This document shows positions 41,785-49,864 of a stretch of 64,000 nucleotides of DNA, one piece after another (within the stretch, counting starts at the first letter, position 1; every line of letters begins with the position of its first letter). A model generated the notes under the pieces. The model did not search any database and had not been told where the DNA came from. It saw only the letters and a program-made list of their open reading frames with translations. Location of the stretch: positions 62,001 through 126,000 of the forward strand of contig NZ_JAESVA010000013.1 of NCBI RefSeq assembly GCF_020621385.1, given 5' to 3'. The stretch comes from Acidisoma cellulosilyticum (GTDB lineage: Bacteria > Pseudomonadota > Alphaproteobacteria > Acetobacterales > Acetobacteraceae). The translations under genes were made by a program, and so were the position numbers.

Positions 41785-43509
41785 TCAGTCGCCTATCGCG
41801 TCCGGCGACAGTACCATGCAGGGTGAGCGCCCCCTGATACCCTGGCAGGCATTGACAGCCGCATTCTGCGACAGGCCGGCCAGGCGGGCGCGGTACAGCG
41901 TGTGCTGCGACACCTGCACCGGCATCACGATGGAATGGGCGGAAGCGAGCTGGTAGCGCTCGGCGTGACGCGCGACTTCCACGGCATGGCGCGCATCACT
42001 GGCCGAACCATAGGCGCCGACCTGAATACCCCAGCCACCGGCCTGCGCGCCGCCGGCCAATGGCGGCATGGGGTCGGCTTCCGCCGGTGCGATCAGATGC
42101 AGACCGGTCGCGGCACGCGGCTGATAGACGGCGCTCGTCCGCGGCGCATTCATCTCGGAAGACAGGTCCTGCACGCCGCCGGCCGCAATCACGCGCGGCC
42201 GGGTATAGGTCGGTGCCGCAGGGGCGGGCGTGTTCTGGGCAAGGTAAGTGCCGCTTGGCACGGTAGCGGCGGGCGCGGCCTGGTTCTGATAGCTCGGCGC
42301 AACCTGAAAGGTCGGCTGCACGGCGGGCAGCGGGGCCGCGGCGACGGCGGATTGTTCGACGACAGCGGGCTGATAGCCGCCGACGGCCGGCTGGTAATTG
42401 GCGGCCTGCTGTATGGCGGGCACATTGGCCTGTCCGTTGGCGACAGCCGCGTCGGCGGAGGCTTCCTGCTGATCGACCTGGGCGGGCGTCGGGCGCGGAT
42501 CATTGCTGGCGACCATCAGGTCGGCCGGCACGGCACCGCCGCCATTGGCGAGCAGGCCGGCGCTGTGATTGGTGACCTGCTGGTCGTTAAGCGCGTCGGT
42601 CGCGGAATCGTCGCTGGCCGGGATGATGGGAGCGCTGGCGGGCACCTGATTCATCGCGACCATGGCTGCACCACCGCCATGGCTGCCGGAACCGCCGAGA
42701 TAACCAGCACCGCCGCCGACCAAGCCGCCGCCGGTATTGGCGAGACTATTGGGGTCGCTGGCACCGCCGCCGTTATAGGGAGCGGCGCTGGGTGCGGTCA
42801 TGCTGTTCATGGCGAATTGGTCGGCCGGCGAACGGCCGCCCGGCATATCGCCCTGAATATGCGGCTCGATCATCGCCAGGTAATGCGTCGTCTCCGACGG
42901 CAAGGGGCGCCCGTCCGTCAGATACTGGTTCAGGCGCTGCGGGCCGGCATTATAGGCGGCCAGGAAGCCGGGCGATCCGAACAGGTCATACATTTCGCGC
43001 AGATAGGCCGTGCCCGCCATGATATTGTCACGCGGGTTATAAGGATCGTCGCCCAGACCGTATTGCGCTTCCAATTCCTGATAGGTGTCGGGCATCAGCT
43101 GCATCAGCCCCATGGCACCGGGACCCGAGGTGACAAGCTGGCCGTTGATATATTCGTTCCCACCCGACTCGACGTGAATGACGCTGCGGATCCAGCTTTG
43201 CGGCACATCGAAGCGGCCGGAGGCTGCAACGACGTAAGGACCCCATGGGTCGTCAGGCGGACCGGGCGGCGCGTAGCTGCCGCGCGCATTGTCCTTATAT
43301 TGCACCGCCTGCTGCGAGGCCGAGAGATGGGAATGATGTCCGGCGCAGGCGGCGAGCAGGCCCATCATGGCCAGGCCGAGCCCGAAACGCAGATGTCTTG
43401 CACCGGCACGCAGGACAGCAGACGAAGGGGGCGAGGATGCAAGAGACGAAAAATCCTGGCTCGCAAGACGAGCGTCAGTCACATCTCTTGGAGCATCCGG
43501 CGCGGTCAC
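41785..43509 (-). CDS. Lytic transglycosylase lipoprotein with C-terminal SPOR domain
   Basis: 574 residues, GTG start with GGAGG upstream. Lipobox LLAACAG puts the lipidated Cys at residue 55, long for a signal; a later start is possible. The catalytic SLT domain begins about residue 95, with Glu114 in IHVESGGN, then GAMGLMQLMPDTY and LAAYNAGPQ. A 250-residue Ala/Gln/Pro-rich low-complexity linker follows, then the SPOR fold from about residue 495 (WGIQVGAYGSASDARHAVEVA), which binds denuded glycan strands at septa. It probably acts in cell division or wall turnover. Confidence 0.88.
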   Translation of the reverse strand: MTAPDAPRDVTDARLASQDFSSLASSPPSSAVLRAGARHLRFGLGLAMMGLLAACAGHHSHLSASQQAVQYKDNARGSYAPPGPPDDPWGPYVVAASGRFDVPQSWIRSVIHVESGGNEYINGQLVTSGPGAMGLMQLMPDTYQELEAQYGLGDDPYNPRDNIMAGTAYLREMYDLFGSPGFLAAYNAGPQRLNQYLTDGRPLPSETTHYLAMIEPHIQGDMPGGRSPADQFAMNSMTAPSAAPYNGGGASDPNSLANTGGGLVGGGAGYLGGSGSHGGGAAMVAMNQVPASAPIIPASDDSATDALNDQQVTNHSAGLLANGGGAVPADLMVASNDPRPTPAQVDQQEASADAAVANGQANVPAIQQAANYQPAVGGYQPAVVEQSAVAAAPLPAVQPTFQVAPSYQNQAAPAATVPSGTYLAQNTPAPAAPTYTRPRVIAAGGVQDLSSEMNAPRTSAVYQPRAATGLHLIAPAEADPMPPLAGGAQAGGWGIQVGAYGSASDARHAVEVARHAERYQLASAHSIVMPVQVSQHTLYRARLAGLSQNAAVNACQGIRGRSPCMVLSPDAIGD

Positions 43510-43729
43510 AGCAGCCTCCGTCGTGGCGCGGCCTATCGGGCCGTTGAGTCACGACGGCGTGTTGCCGTCGTTTTTAAAGATTGCTTAATCCTGCTGGGCA
43601 GGAATCCGCCCTAACGCACTAATGGAAGACGAAGTTTCGCGCAACATGAACCAGCATCGACCAAGGGCTGGCATGGCGGAAAGATTGCGAATAATGCAAA
43701 AAGCTGAGCCGAGCGGCAACGAGGATGCC

Positions 43730-44128
43730 ATGATCACAATTTCGCGCAGTTTAAGGGCCGGTGTGTTTGGCGTCGGATTTGCTGTCCCGATCCTCGGGGT
43801 GCTCGCCGGTTGCGCCGCACCTGCGCCAAGGGTCCTATCCACTGAGCCTGAGGCCGCCGTCGCCGGCAGGATCGATGCGACGATCATCGCCATTCGGCCT
43901 GTGCCCCCGGCCGCCCCGCAAGGCGGCGGCGCCGTGCTGGCGGCCATGGGAACGCAGAATGGTGGGGGGGCGAGCGAGACGGAAATCATCGTCCGTACCG
44001 ATCAAGGGAATGTGCTCTCCGTCGTTCAGACCGATGTCACGGGCCTTGCGGCGGGCGCGCGGGTCGTCGTGCTCACCAGCCCGCGTCTGCGGATAGCCCG
44101 GCCGGGCTATGCTACGCCGGTGAGCTGA
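43730..44128 (+). CDS. SlyB/Pcp-like outer-membrane lipoprotein
   Basis: 132 residues from the ATG at 43730 (GAGGA upstream). The signal ends in lipobox VLAGC, so it is a lipoprotein. The mature part contains GRIDATIIAIRPVP, a Gly-rich stretch, TEIIVRTDQGNVLSVVQTDVTGLAAGARVVVL and RIARP. The IVVRTDxGxxxSVVQ pattern is typical of the glycine-zipper SlyB/Pcp family. It is shorter than SlyB (155) and lacks a clear glycine zipper. Function: outer-membrane integrity, by family. Confidence 0.7.
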   Translation: MITISRSLRAGVFGVGFAVPILGVLAGCAAPAPRVLSTEPEAAVAGRIDATIIAIRPVPPAAPQGGGAVLAAMGTQNGGGASETEIIVRTDQGNVLSVVQTDVTGLAAGARVVVLTSPRLRIARPGYATPVS

Positions 44129-44226
44129 GCGGCGCGCGATATCCGGGCCGCCGCCCAAGGGTCGCGCGGCTCGCATGTGAGAGCGCGGTTGCAGCGGCCG
44201 GTCGGATCGGCTATCGGCCCCGACAT

Positions 44227-45102
44227 ATGAACGCCATTTCGGATCCTCAGACTTTGATCCCAGCGGAAGCCGACCAGGGCTTTGCCGTGGACCTTCGCCA
44301 CGGCCTCGGGCTTCGTGCGCGCAATACCATGGCTTTTCAGGACGTGGTGCGCGGGATCGGCCTTTGGCGCCTCGCGCTGATGCTGAGCTGGCTCGATATT
44401 CGCCTGCGCTATCGCGGTTCGGTTCTGGGCCCGTTCTGGTTGACGCTGTCCACGGCGGTGATGGTGGGCGCGCTCGGCTTCGTCTACGCCTATCTGTTCA
44501 AGACGCCGATCCACACTTATCTGCCGTTCCTGGCACTGTCGCTGACGCTATGGAGTTTTCTGTCCTCCATGGTGAGTGACGGCTCGGTCGTCTTCACCCA
44601 GGCCGAGGGCATGATCCGCTCCATGCGGGTGCCGTTTTCCCTTTATATCTATCAGCTGCTGGCGCGAAACGTGCTGATTTTCGCCCATAATGTCATCGTC
44701 ATCGTGGTCGTGTTCATCGCCTTCGATTCACCTGTCAGCTGGTCCGATTTCGCGGCGATCCCGGCGCTGGTCTTGTGGTTGATCGACGGTGCGGCGGTCG
44801 CGCTGATGCTGGGCGCGGTCTGTGCCCGCTTCCGCGATATTCCGCCCATCGTCAGCAGCGTCATGCAGATTGCCTTCTATGTCTCGGGCATCATGTTCAA
44901 GCCGGACATGCTGGGCCATCGCAGCATCTATCTGCTCTACGATCCCTTCTATTCCATCGTGGAAGTCCTGCGCGCACCACTGCTGGGCCACCTGCCGTCG
45001 CAGATGACCTATGTCAGCGCCTTGGGCTTTTCCGCGGTGCTTTGCCTGCTCGGCTGGTTTGTATTCCTGCGCGTGCGGCACCGCATCGCTTTCTGGGTGT
45101 GA
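44227..45102 (+). CDS. Polysaccharide ABC exporter permease (Wzm/ABC2 type)
   Basis: 291 residues with six hydrophobic segments. The N-terminal cytoplasmic part leads into WLDIRLRYRGSVLGPFWLTLSTAVMVGALGFVYAYLFKT, the family hallmark of O-antigen/teichoic or capsule exporters. The next genes are its ATPase and accA. It moves a lipid-linked glycan across the inner membrane. Which glycan is unclear; no O-antigen biosynthesis cluster is adjacent, but glycosyltransferase genes lie 1-5 kb downstream. Confidence 0.88.
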   Translation: MNAISDPQTLIPAEADQGFAVDLRHGLGLRARNTMAFQDVVRGIGLWRLALMLSWLDIRLRYRGSVLGPFWLTLSTAVMVGALGFVYAYLFKTPIHTYLPFLALSLTLWSFLSSMVSDGSVVFTQAEGMIRSMRVPFSLYIYQLLARNVLIFAHNVIVIVVVFIAFDSPVSWSDFAAIPALVLWLIDGAAVALMLGAVCARFRDIPPIVSSVMQIAFYVSGIMFKPDMLGHRSIYLLYDPFYSIVEVLRAPLLGHLPSQMTYVSALGFSAVLCLLGWFVFLRVRHRIAFWV

Positions 45103-45106
45103 CGAC

Positions 45107-45895
45107 ATGGCAGCGCGCATCGAGGTCGAAGACCTCCGGATCGATTTTCCCCTCTATCACGGCCAATCCCGCAGTCTGAAGCGCAGCATCCTGGCGCATG
45201 CCACGGGCAAGCGACGCCTGCAGGAAAATGAGAAGCATCGCCTGGTGGTGGAGGCATTGCGCGCCATCAGCTTCACGCTGCAACCGGGCGAGCGGCTCGC
45301 TTTGGTCGGCCATAACGGTGCTGGCAAGACGACGCTGCTGCGGGCCCTGGCCGGCGTCTACGAGCCTGTCGCGGGTAGCGTGCGAATCCAGGGTTCGCTG
45401 AACGCGCTGCTGGATCCTAATCAGGGGATGAACCCTGAATTGACGGGGCGGGAGAATGTGGCGCTCAGGGGCCGCTATCATCGCATGAATCGCGAGGCCG
45501 TGGAGGCTTTGCAGGAAGACGTGCGCAGCTTCGCCGAACTCGGCGACTTCTTCGACCTGCCGACCCGCATCTATAGTTCCGGCATGATCATCCGCCTGGC
45601 TTTCGCCATGGCGACGGCCATTCGCCCGCAGGTGCTGCTGATGGACGAATGGTTCCTGGCCGGCGACGCTGCCTTCCGCGAGAAGGCGCGCGAGCGTTTG
45701 GAGACCATGGTGCGCGGCGCCGATATCCTGGTCCTGTCCACCCATCTGAACGATATCGTGCGCTCCTGGTGCACGCGCGTGATCTGGCTGGAAGACGGTC
45801 GGGTGCGCATGGATGGGGCGGTCGATGAGGTCATGGAGGTCTTTGCCGGCAAGATCGATACGCCGGCTCTGTTCCCCGAAGCCGTCGCCAGCTAA
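45107..45895 (+). CDS. Polysaccharide ABC exporter ATPase (Wzt type)
   Basis: 262 residues from the ATG at 45107, four bases after the permease stop; an earlier in-frame start lies inside the permease gene. Walker A GHNGAGKTT, the short RIYSSGMIIRLAFAMAT signature (YSSGM rather than LSGGQ, as in Wzt/KpsT), Walker B VLLMDEWFLAGD. It lacks the long C-terminal carbohydrate-binding domain of some Wzt proteins, so export probably does not depend on a terminal-residue recognition domain. Confidence 0.88.
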   Translation: MAARIEVEDLRIDFPLYHGQSRSLKRSILAHATGKRRLQENEKHRLVVEALRAISFTLQPGERLALVGHNGAGKTTLLRALAGVYEPVAGSVRIQGSLNALLDPNQGMNPELTGRENVALRGRYHRMNREAVEALQEDVRSFAELGDFFDLPTRIYSSGMIIRLAFAMATAIRPQVLLMDEWFLAGDAAFREKARERLETMVRGADILVLSTHLNDIVRSWCTRVIWLEDGRVRMDGAVDEVMEVFAGKIDTPALFPEAVAS

Positions 45896-45985
45896 CCGCC
45901 TGAGAGCGAAGCCCGCGGCAAGGTCCGACGGCTTCTCTGCGCGTCAAGCCCTTGCCCCTTGAGAAAATTCCGCTAAGCACAGCCC

Positions 45986-46942
45986 ATGCGTCATTTCCTG
46001 GATTTCGAGAAGCCCCTCGCCGAACTCGAGAATAAGATCGAGGAGCTGCGGCGGATGCCCGGCCCCGAAGGTCTCAGCATCGCCGATGAGGTTACCCGCC
46101 TGTCGGAAAAGGCCGACCGCCAGCTGCGCACGCTTTATGCGAAGCTGACGCCTTGGCAGAAAACCCTGGTCGCGCGGCATCCGGACAGGCCCCGCGCGCT
46201 GTCCTATATCGACCAGCTGATCACGGAATACACGCCGCTCGGCGGTGACCGCGCCTTCGCGGAGGACGCGGCGATCGTGGGTGGCCTCGGCCGCTTCTAC
46301 GGCCATGCCGTCATGGTGCTGGGCACCGAGAAGGGCACGGATACGGAAAGCCGTATCAAGCATAATTTCGGCAGCGCCCGCCCGGAAGGCTATCGCAAGG
46401 TCAAGCGCCTGATCGAAATGGCCGGACATTTCCGCCTGCCGATCCTGAGCTTCATCGACACCTCCGGCGCCTATCCTGGCGTCGATGCCGAAGCGCGGGG
46501 CCAGGCCGAAGCCATTGCGCGGGCGATCGAGGCAGGGCTGGCCGCGCCGGTGCCCTTTATCGCGACGGTGATCGGCGAGGGCGGATCGGGTGGTGCCATC
46601 GCGCTCGGGGCTGCGGACCGCGTGCTGATGCTGGAACATTCGATCTATTCCGTCATTTCCCCAGAAGGCTGCGCATCGATCCTGTGGCGTGACGCCGCCG
46701 CCGCCCCTATGGCGGCCGAGGCCCTGAAGCTGACGGCGGACGACCTGCGCCGGTTCGACCTGATCGACGGGGTTATCCCCGAGCCCCTGGGCGGCGCGCA
46801 TCGCGCCCCTGCGGAGACGATGACGGCGGTGGGTGAGGCGATCAACGCGGCGCTTTCGCCCTTGTTGAGCCAGACGCCCGAGGCGCTGAAGGCACGCCGG
46901 CGCGAGAAATTCCTCGCCATGGGCCGCGAGGGCCTGGCCTAA
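45986..46942 (+). CDS. accA: Acetyl-CoA carboxylase carboxyltransferase subunit alpha
   Basis: 318 residues (E. coli 319). Carboxyltransferase fold with N-terminal helical part MRHFLDFEKPLAELENKI. Family blocks: PRALSYIDQL, GGDRAFAEDAAIVGGLGRF, GSARPEGYRKVKRLIEMA, FIDTSGAYPGVDAEARGQAEAIARAI, IGEGGSGGAIALG, YSVISPEGCASILWRD. It joins AccD to transfer the carboxyl group to acetyl-CoA in fatty-acid synthesis. The gene stands alone here; accD is elsewhere. Confidence 0.97.
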   Translation: MRHFLDFEKPLAELENKIEELRRMPGPEGLSIADEVTRLSEKADRQLRTLYAKLTPWQKTLVARHPDRPRALSYIDQLITEYTPLGGDRAFAEDAAIVGGLGRFYGHAVMVLGTEKGTDTESRIKHNFGSARPEGYRKVKRLIEMAGHFRLPILSFIDTSGAYPGVDAEARGQAEAIARAIEAGLAAPVPFIATVIGEGGSGGAIALGAADRVLMLEHSIYSVISPEGCASILWRDAAAAPMAAEALKLTADDLRRFDLIDGVIPEPLGGAHRAPAETMTAVGEAINAALSPLLSQTPEALKARRREKFLAMGREGLA

Positions 46943-47012
46943 GCTTGCCAATTCATGAGTGAGGCGGCGGCGTCATGAGCCGCTGACGGCTTTGGGGCGA
47001 AGGAGCGTGCGA

Positions 47013-48041
47013 ATGCCGATTGCCGCCGTCACCTGCGTGCGCGACGAGGGCGATATCATCGAGGAATGGCTGGCCCATCACCTCGCCCTCGGCTTCGATC
47101 GTATCCATATTTTCGACAATGGCAGCGAAGACGCGACGCGCGCCAAGATCAACGCCGTCGCGGCCCGAAATCCGGATGTGACCGTGCAGTCCTGGCAACC
47201 CGCCTCAGGCGAGCCGCAGAAGGCTGCGTTCGAGGCGGGGCTTGCGCGGATGCGCGCCGAGGATGTCGATTGGTGCGCCTTTCTCGACGCCGACGAATTC
47301 ATCGTCAATGCGGCGGCCGATCCGCAATCGCCAGCGGGCCGGGAAAGCCTGGCCGATTTTCTGGCGCGCCATGAGGCCCATGCCGCGATCGGTCTGAATT
47401 GGGCGATTTTCGGCAGTTCAGGACAAGAGCAGCGACCGTCCGGCCTGATGCAGGAAGCGTTTTTGCGCCGGGCCGAGGACGGTTTCACGGTCAACCGGCA
47501 CATCAAATCCATCGTGCGGCCGCGTTTCGCCAAGGGCGTGCATCATGTGCACGGCTTCGCGCTGGATCATCCCTATTACAATGCCGAAGGGGAAGAGATC
47601 GTCTGGCGCACATCGGAACATGGCGGCGCGGTGCAGCCCTTCGCCTATACCGAGAATTTCCCGAGCCTGACCGGTTGGCGCATCAACCATTATTTCTGCC
47701 GCTGGCGTGGCCGGTGGGACGAGAAGGTGCGTCTCTCCCGGCTGCGGGACGTGTTCTGGCGCTCGGAACAGGATTGGCAACACCACGACCGCAACGAGGT
47801 TTATGACGCGACGGCGCTTCGCTGGGTACCTCAGGTGCGCGCTCAGATGGTGGAACTCGGCATCATCAAGCCGCTTTCTGACCCGGCACCGACGCCGATC
47901 GCAGTCCCGACCACAGTCGCTGCTCCGACGCCAGCGCCAGCCCAGGCCGCAGTCGTGGCACCGGCACCGACGTCAGTCGTATCGCCGGCACCTGCCAGCC
48001 CTCCGGCCCGGATTCACGCGTCGCGGGATACCAGGATCTAG
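47013..48041 (+). CDS. Glycosyltransferase family 2-type protein (GT92/Glyco_tranf_2_4-like)
   Basis: 342 residues from the ATG at 47013, with AAGGAG upstream; an earlier in-frame start adds residues that do not look like the family. The GT-A fold begins IAAVTCVRDEGDIIEEWLAHHLALGFDRIHIFDNGS. The metal motif is FLDADEFI. Later blocks HIKSIVRPRFA, HHVHGFALD and INHYFCRW are typical of this subfamily. The final ~55 residues form a Pro/Ala/Val-rich tail of unknown role. The stop TAG at 48039-48041 is the left end of repeat R1. Confidence 0.82.
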   Translation: MPIAAVTCVRDEGDIIEEWLAHHLALGFDRIHIFDNGSEDATRAKINAVAARNPDVTVQSWQPASGEPQKAAFEAGLARMRAEDVDWCAFLDADEFIVNAAADPQSPAGRESLADFLARHEAHAAIGLNWAIFGSSGQEQRPSGLMQEAFLRRAEDGFTVNRHIKSIVRPRFAKGVHHVHGFALDHPYYNAEGEEIVWRTSEHGGAVQPFAYTENFPSLTGWRINHYFCRWRGRWDEKVRLSRLRDVFWRSEQDWQHHDRNEVYDATALRWVPQVRAQMVELGIIKPLSDPAPTPIAVPTTVAAPTPAPAQAAVVAPAPTSVVSPAPASPPARIHASRDTRI

Positions 48042-48144
48042 AGCGTTTCCTGCTCGCTTACGCTCACAGACGCCGCTCTAGATTATTGTTTTTGCGAGCA
48101 TCTTCACCCGGACAGATGATTCCATCTGACCGGGATCTGCTCTA
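48039..48144. repeat. Short interspersed repeat R1
   Basis: 106 bp bounded by TAGAGC and GCTCTA, with an internal GCTCTA, and containing a hairpin CCGGACAGATG/CATCTGACCGG (one A-A mismatch). Its twin R2 at 49760-49864 is nearly identical, and in R2 the hairpin is fully paired (CCGGCCAGAT/ATCTGGCCGG), a compensatory change. R1 supplies the stop codon of the upstream glycosyltransferase and shares its right-hand TA with repeat E3. Confidence 0.8.
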
Positions 48145-48315
48145 GGGGCTGTCGGGTTTTGATCGGAAGCCTCCCCAGAAAAATCTGTCGCCCGCGGCCT
48201 TGTGCCGCGGGTCTACCCGTTCAGGCGCCCAGACGCCGATGTGGCGCCGCGACGGGTAGGTGCGCGGCACAAGGCCGCGGATGACGAGTCTTCTACACAA
48301 ACCTGACAGACCCAA
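48143..48315. repeat. MITE-like palindromic repeat E3
   Basis: Starts TAGGGGCTGTCGGGTTTT and ends AAACCTGACAGACCC. Read in reverse, it aligns along its length with E1: TCTGTCAGGTTT, GTCATCCGCGG...CCGCGCACCTACCCG, GGGCGCC, CTACCC blocks. It is inserted directly against R1. R1 and E3 together fill the 302-bp gap between the two glycosyltransferase genes. Confidence 0.7.
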
Positions 48316-48343
48316 GACCCCTTAGCATTCGGTCGGCGCGGGT

Positions 48344-49726
48344 TCAGCCTGTCTTCCCGGCATCTGCCGCCGGCAGCGAGTGATGCCGCAACACACGGTC
48401 AAGATAGTCGCGCATGACCTGCGGTCGGCCGGCCCGAGCGACACCCCAGAAATGCACGAGCCCGGTCAGCGGGCCGATGGGGATTTGCGGGCCCTCGAAA
48501 CCCCAGCGCACATATTTGGAAACCTCGTGCGTTTCGAAATGGGCGATTTTGTAGGAGACGTAGTTGGCGGCCTCCTGGTCGACCCATTGCAAAGCGCTGC
48601 GCCCGCGCTGGCCGAGGATATTGCAGATCACGCGACGAATGAGCTTCAGATGGTGCAACTGGCTGGGGATATTGGGAATGCCGATGGTCCCGCAATTGAA
48701 GCCGCTCGCGAAGCGCGGCAATTCATGATCAAGCTGCAGCAGTGTGGCCCCCACTGAGGGCGCATGCTCCAATCCGGAAAAGACTTCGATCGGCGCCGTC
48801 AGTTTGTCCGATACGGCCATCGCGATCAGCATGGCCTGAATATCGGCATTATAGATGATGTCCGGATCCATATAGATGACCGGCTGATAATGATGGGCGT
48901 CGTCATCTTCAAGAATGCAATATTTACCGGCAACAAACCCGACCCAGTCATTGGGGCGGAGAGGTTTGACGGTAAACCGGTCGCGCGGCACCCAGGGCAT
49001 CTCGGCGCGGATGCTGGCCAAGTCCCGGTCCGAATAGACCCAGACCTGACCTTTATAATGCCCGACGGCGCCGAGAGAGACCAGGCTCAGGGACAGTTGT
49101 TGAAAGACGTTATCCTCGCCGAAGGCGAGATAATAGATCATCGGCTTGAAGAGCAGGATCTCGTTGACCTTCCATCCTTCCGACAGGACCGTAAAGCGGA
49201 AGGGCGCATGCTTTTGATCGAAGGGGAGATTGTAATTAAGCGGGATGGCAAGATGTCCGATATGGAGATTGAACTTTTCCCCGAATGTGATTGTTTCCGG
49301 ATTGATCAGCGATCTCGTCGATTTGACGATCCATTGCTCTGCCAGCAGGCGCTGTAGAAAATCAAGGTCCTCGTCCGAGCAGGGCAGGAAATGCTCCCAG
49401 TCCTTGACCTCGGTCCGATTGATTTCGACGGTCCCGCCGGGCGGCGCGCTGGCGAAGGATCCGTTCCGGGCGATGGCGACGGTGCGGCTTGCCGGATAGG
49501 GATAAATCTCGCATGGACCGAGGAATTTTACGTCCGCCTCCGTCGGGAGGCTCGCCTTCTGTTCGATGAAATCAACGAAAGGCTGGCGGAAGGTATCGGG
49601 GTCAAGGTCAACGGAGACCAGTTCCTCCCGATCGCGGATCTGACCGACAGAAAGATGCGTTATGCCTGTGCGATCGGCCGTGCGAGCCATCAGAGCGCCA
49701 TGGTATGAGATAAGATAGAACCGCAT
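48344..49726 (-). CDS. Putative glycosyltransferase of GT-A fold
   Basis: 460 residues. The C-terminal half has LLFKPMIYYLAF, a VIYMDPDIIYNADI segment containing a DxD metal motif, a substrate-like block LPRFASGFNCGTIGIPN, and WVDQEAANY. These are features of GT8/GT-A enzymes that copy sugars from nucleotide donors. The N-terminal 160 residues (MRFYLISYHGALMARTAD...) are not recognised. No signal or membrane segment, so it is cytoplasmic. GGAGA precedes the ATG. It lies between repeats and convergent to the GT2-type gene. Confidence 0.6.
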   Translation of the reverse strand: MRFYLISYHGALMARTADRTGITHLSVGQIRDREELVSVDLDPDTFRQPFVDFIEQKASLPTEADVKFLGPCEIYPYPASRTVAIARNGSFASAPPGGTVEINRTEVKDWEHFLPCSDEDLDFLQRLLAEQWIVKSTRSLINPETITFGEKFNLHIGHLAIPLNYNLPFDQKHAPFRFTVLSEGWKVNEILLFKPMIYYLAFGEDNVFQQLSLSLVSLGAVGHYKGQVWVYSDRDLASIRAEMPWVPRDRFTVKPLRPNDWVGFVAGKYCILEDDDAHHYQPVIYMDPDIIYNADIQAMLIAMAVSDKLTAPIEVFSGLEHAPSVGATLLQLDHELPRFASGFNCGTIGIPNIPSQLHHLKLIRRVICNILGQRGRSALQWVDQEAANYVSYKIAHFETHEVSKYVRWGFEGPQIPIGPLTGLVHFWGVARAGRPQVMRDYLDRVLRHHSLPAADAGKTG

Positions 49727-49759
49727 TGGACGTCTCCGGTCTCGTTCGCAGGTGGTATC

Positions 49760-49864
49760 TAGAGCGTTTCCTGTTCGCTACGCTCACAGGTGCCGCTCTA
49801 GATTATTGTTTTTGCGAGCATCTTCACCCGGCCAGATGATTTTATCTGGCCGGGATCTGCTCTA
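49760..49864. repeat. Short interspersed repeat R2
   Basis: Near-copy of R1: same 5' TAGAGCGTTTCCTG and same 3' GGGATCTGCTCTA, same internal TAGATTATTGTTTTTGCGAGCATCTT portion, with the hairpin CCGGCCAGAT/ATCTGGCCGG. It sits 33 bp upstream of the 460-residue gene's start and ends at the stop codon (TAG, minus strand) of the next gene. Confidence 0.8.

Noticed and set aside
42180-42900. Possible frameshift or fusion in the long Ala/Gln-rich linker of the lytic transglycosylase
   Set aside because: The frame is continuous from the lipobox to the SPOR domain; such low-complexity linkers are normal in this protein type.
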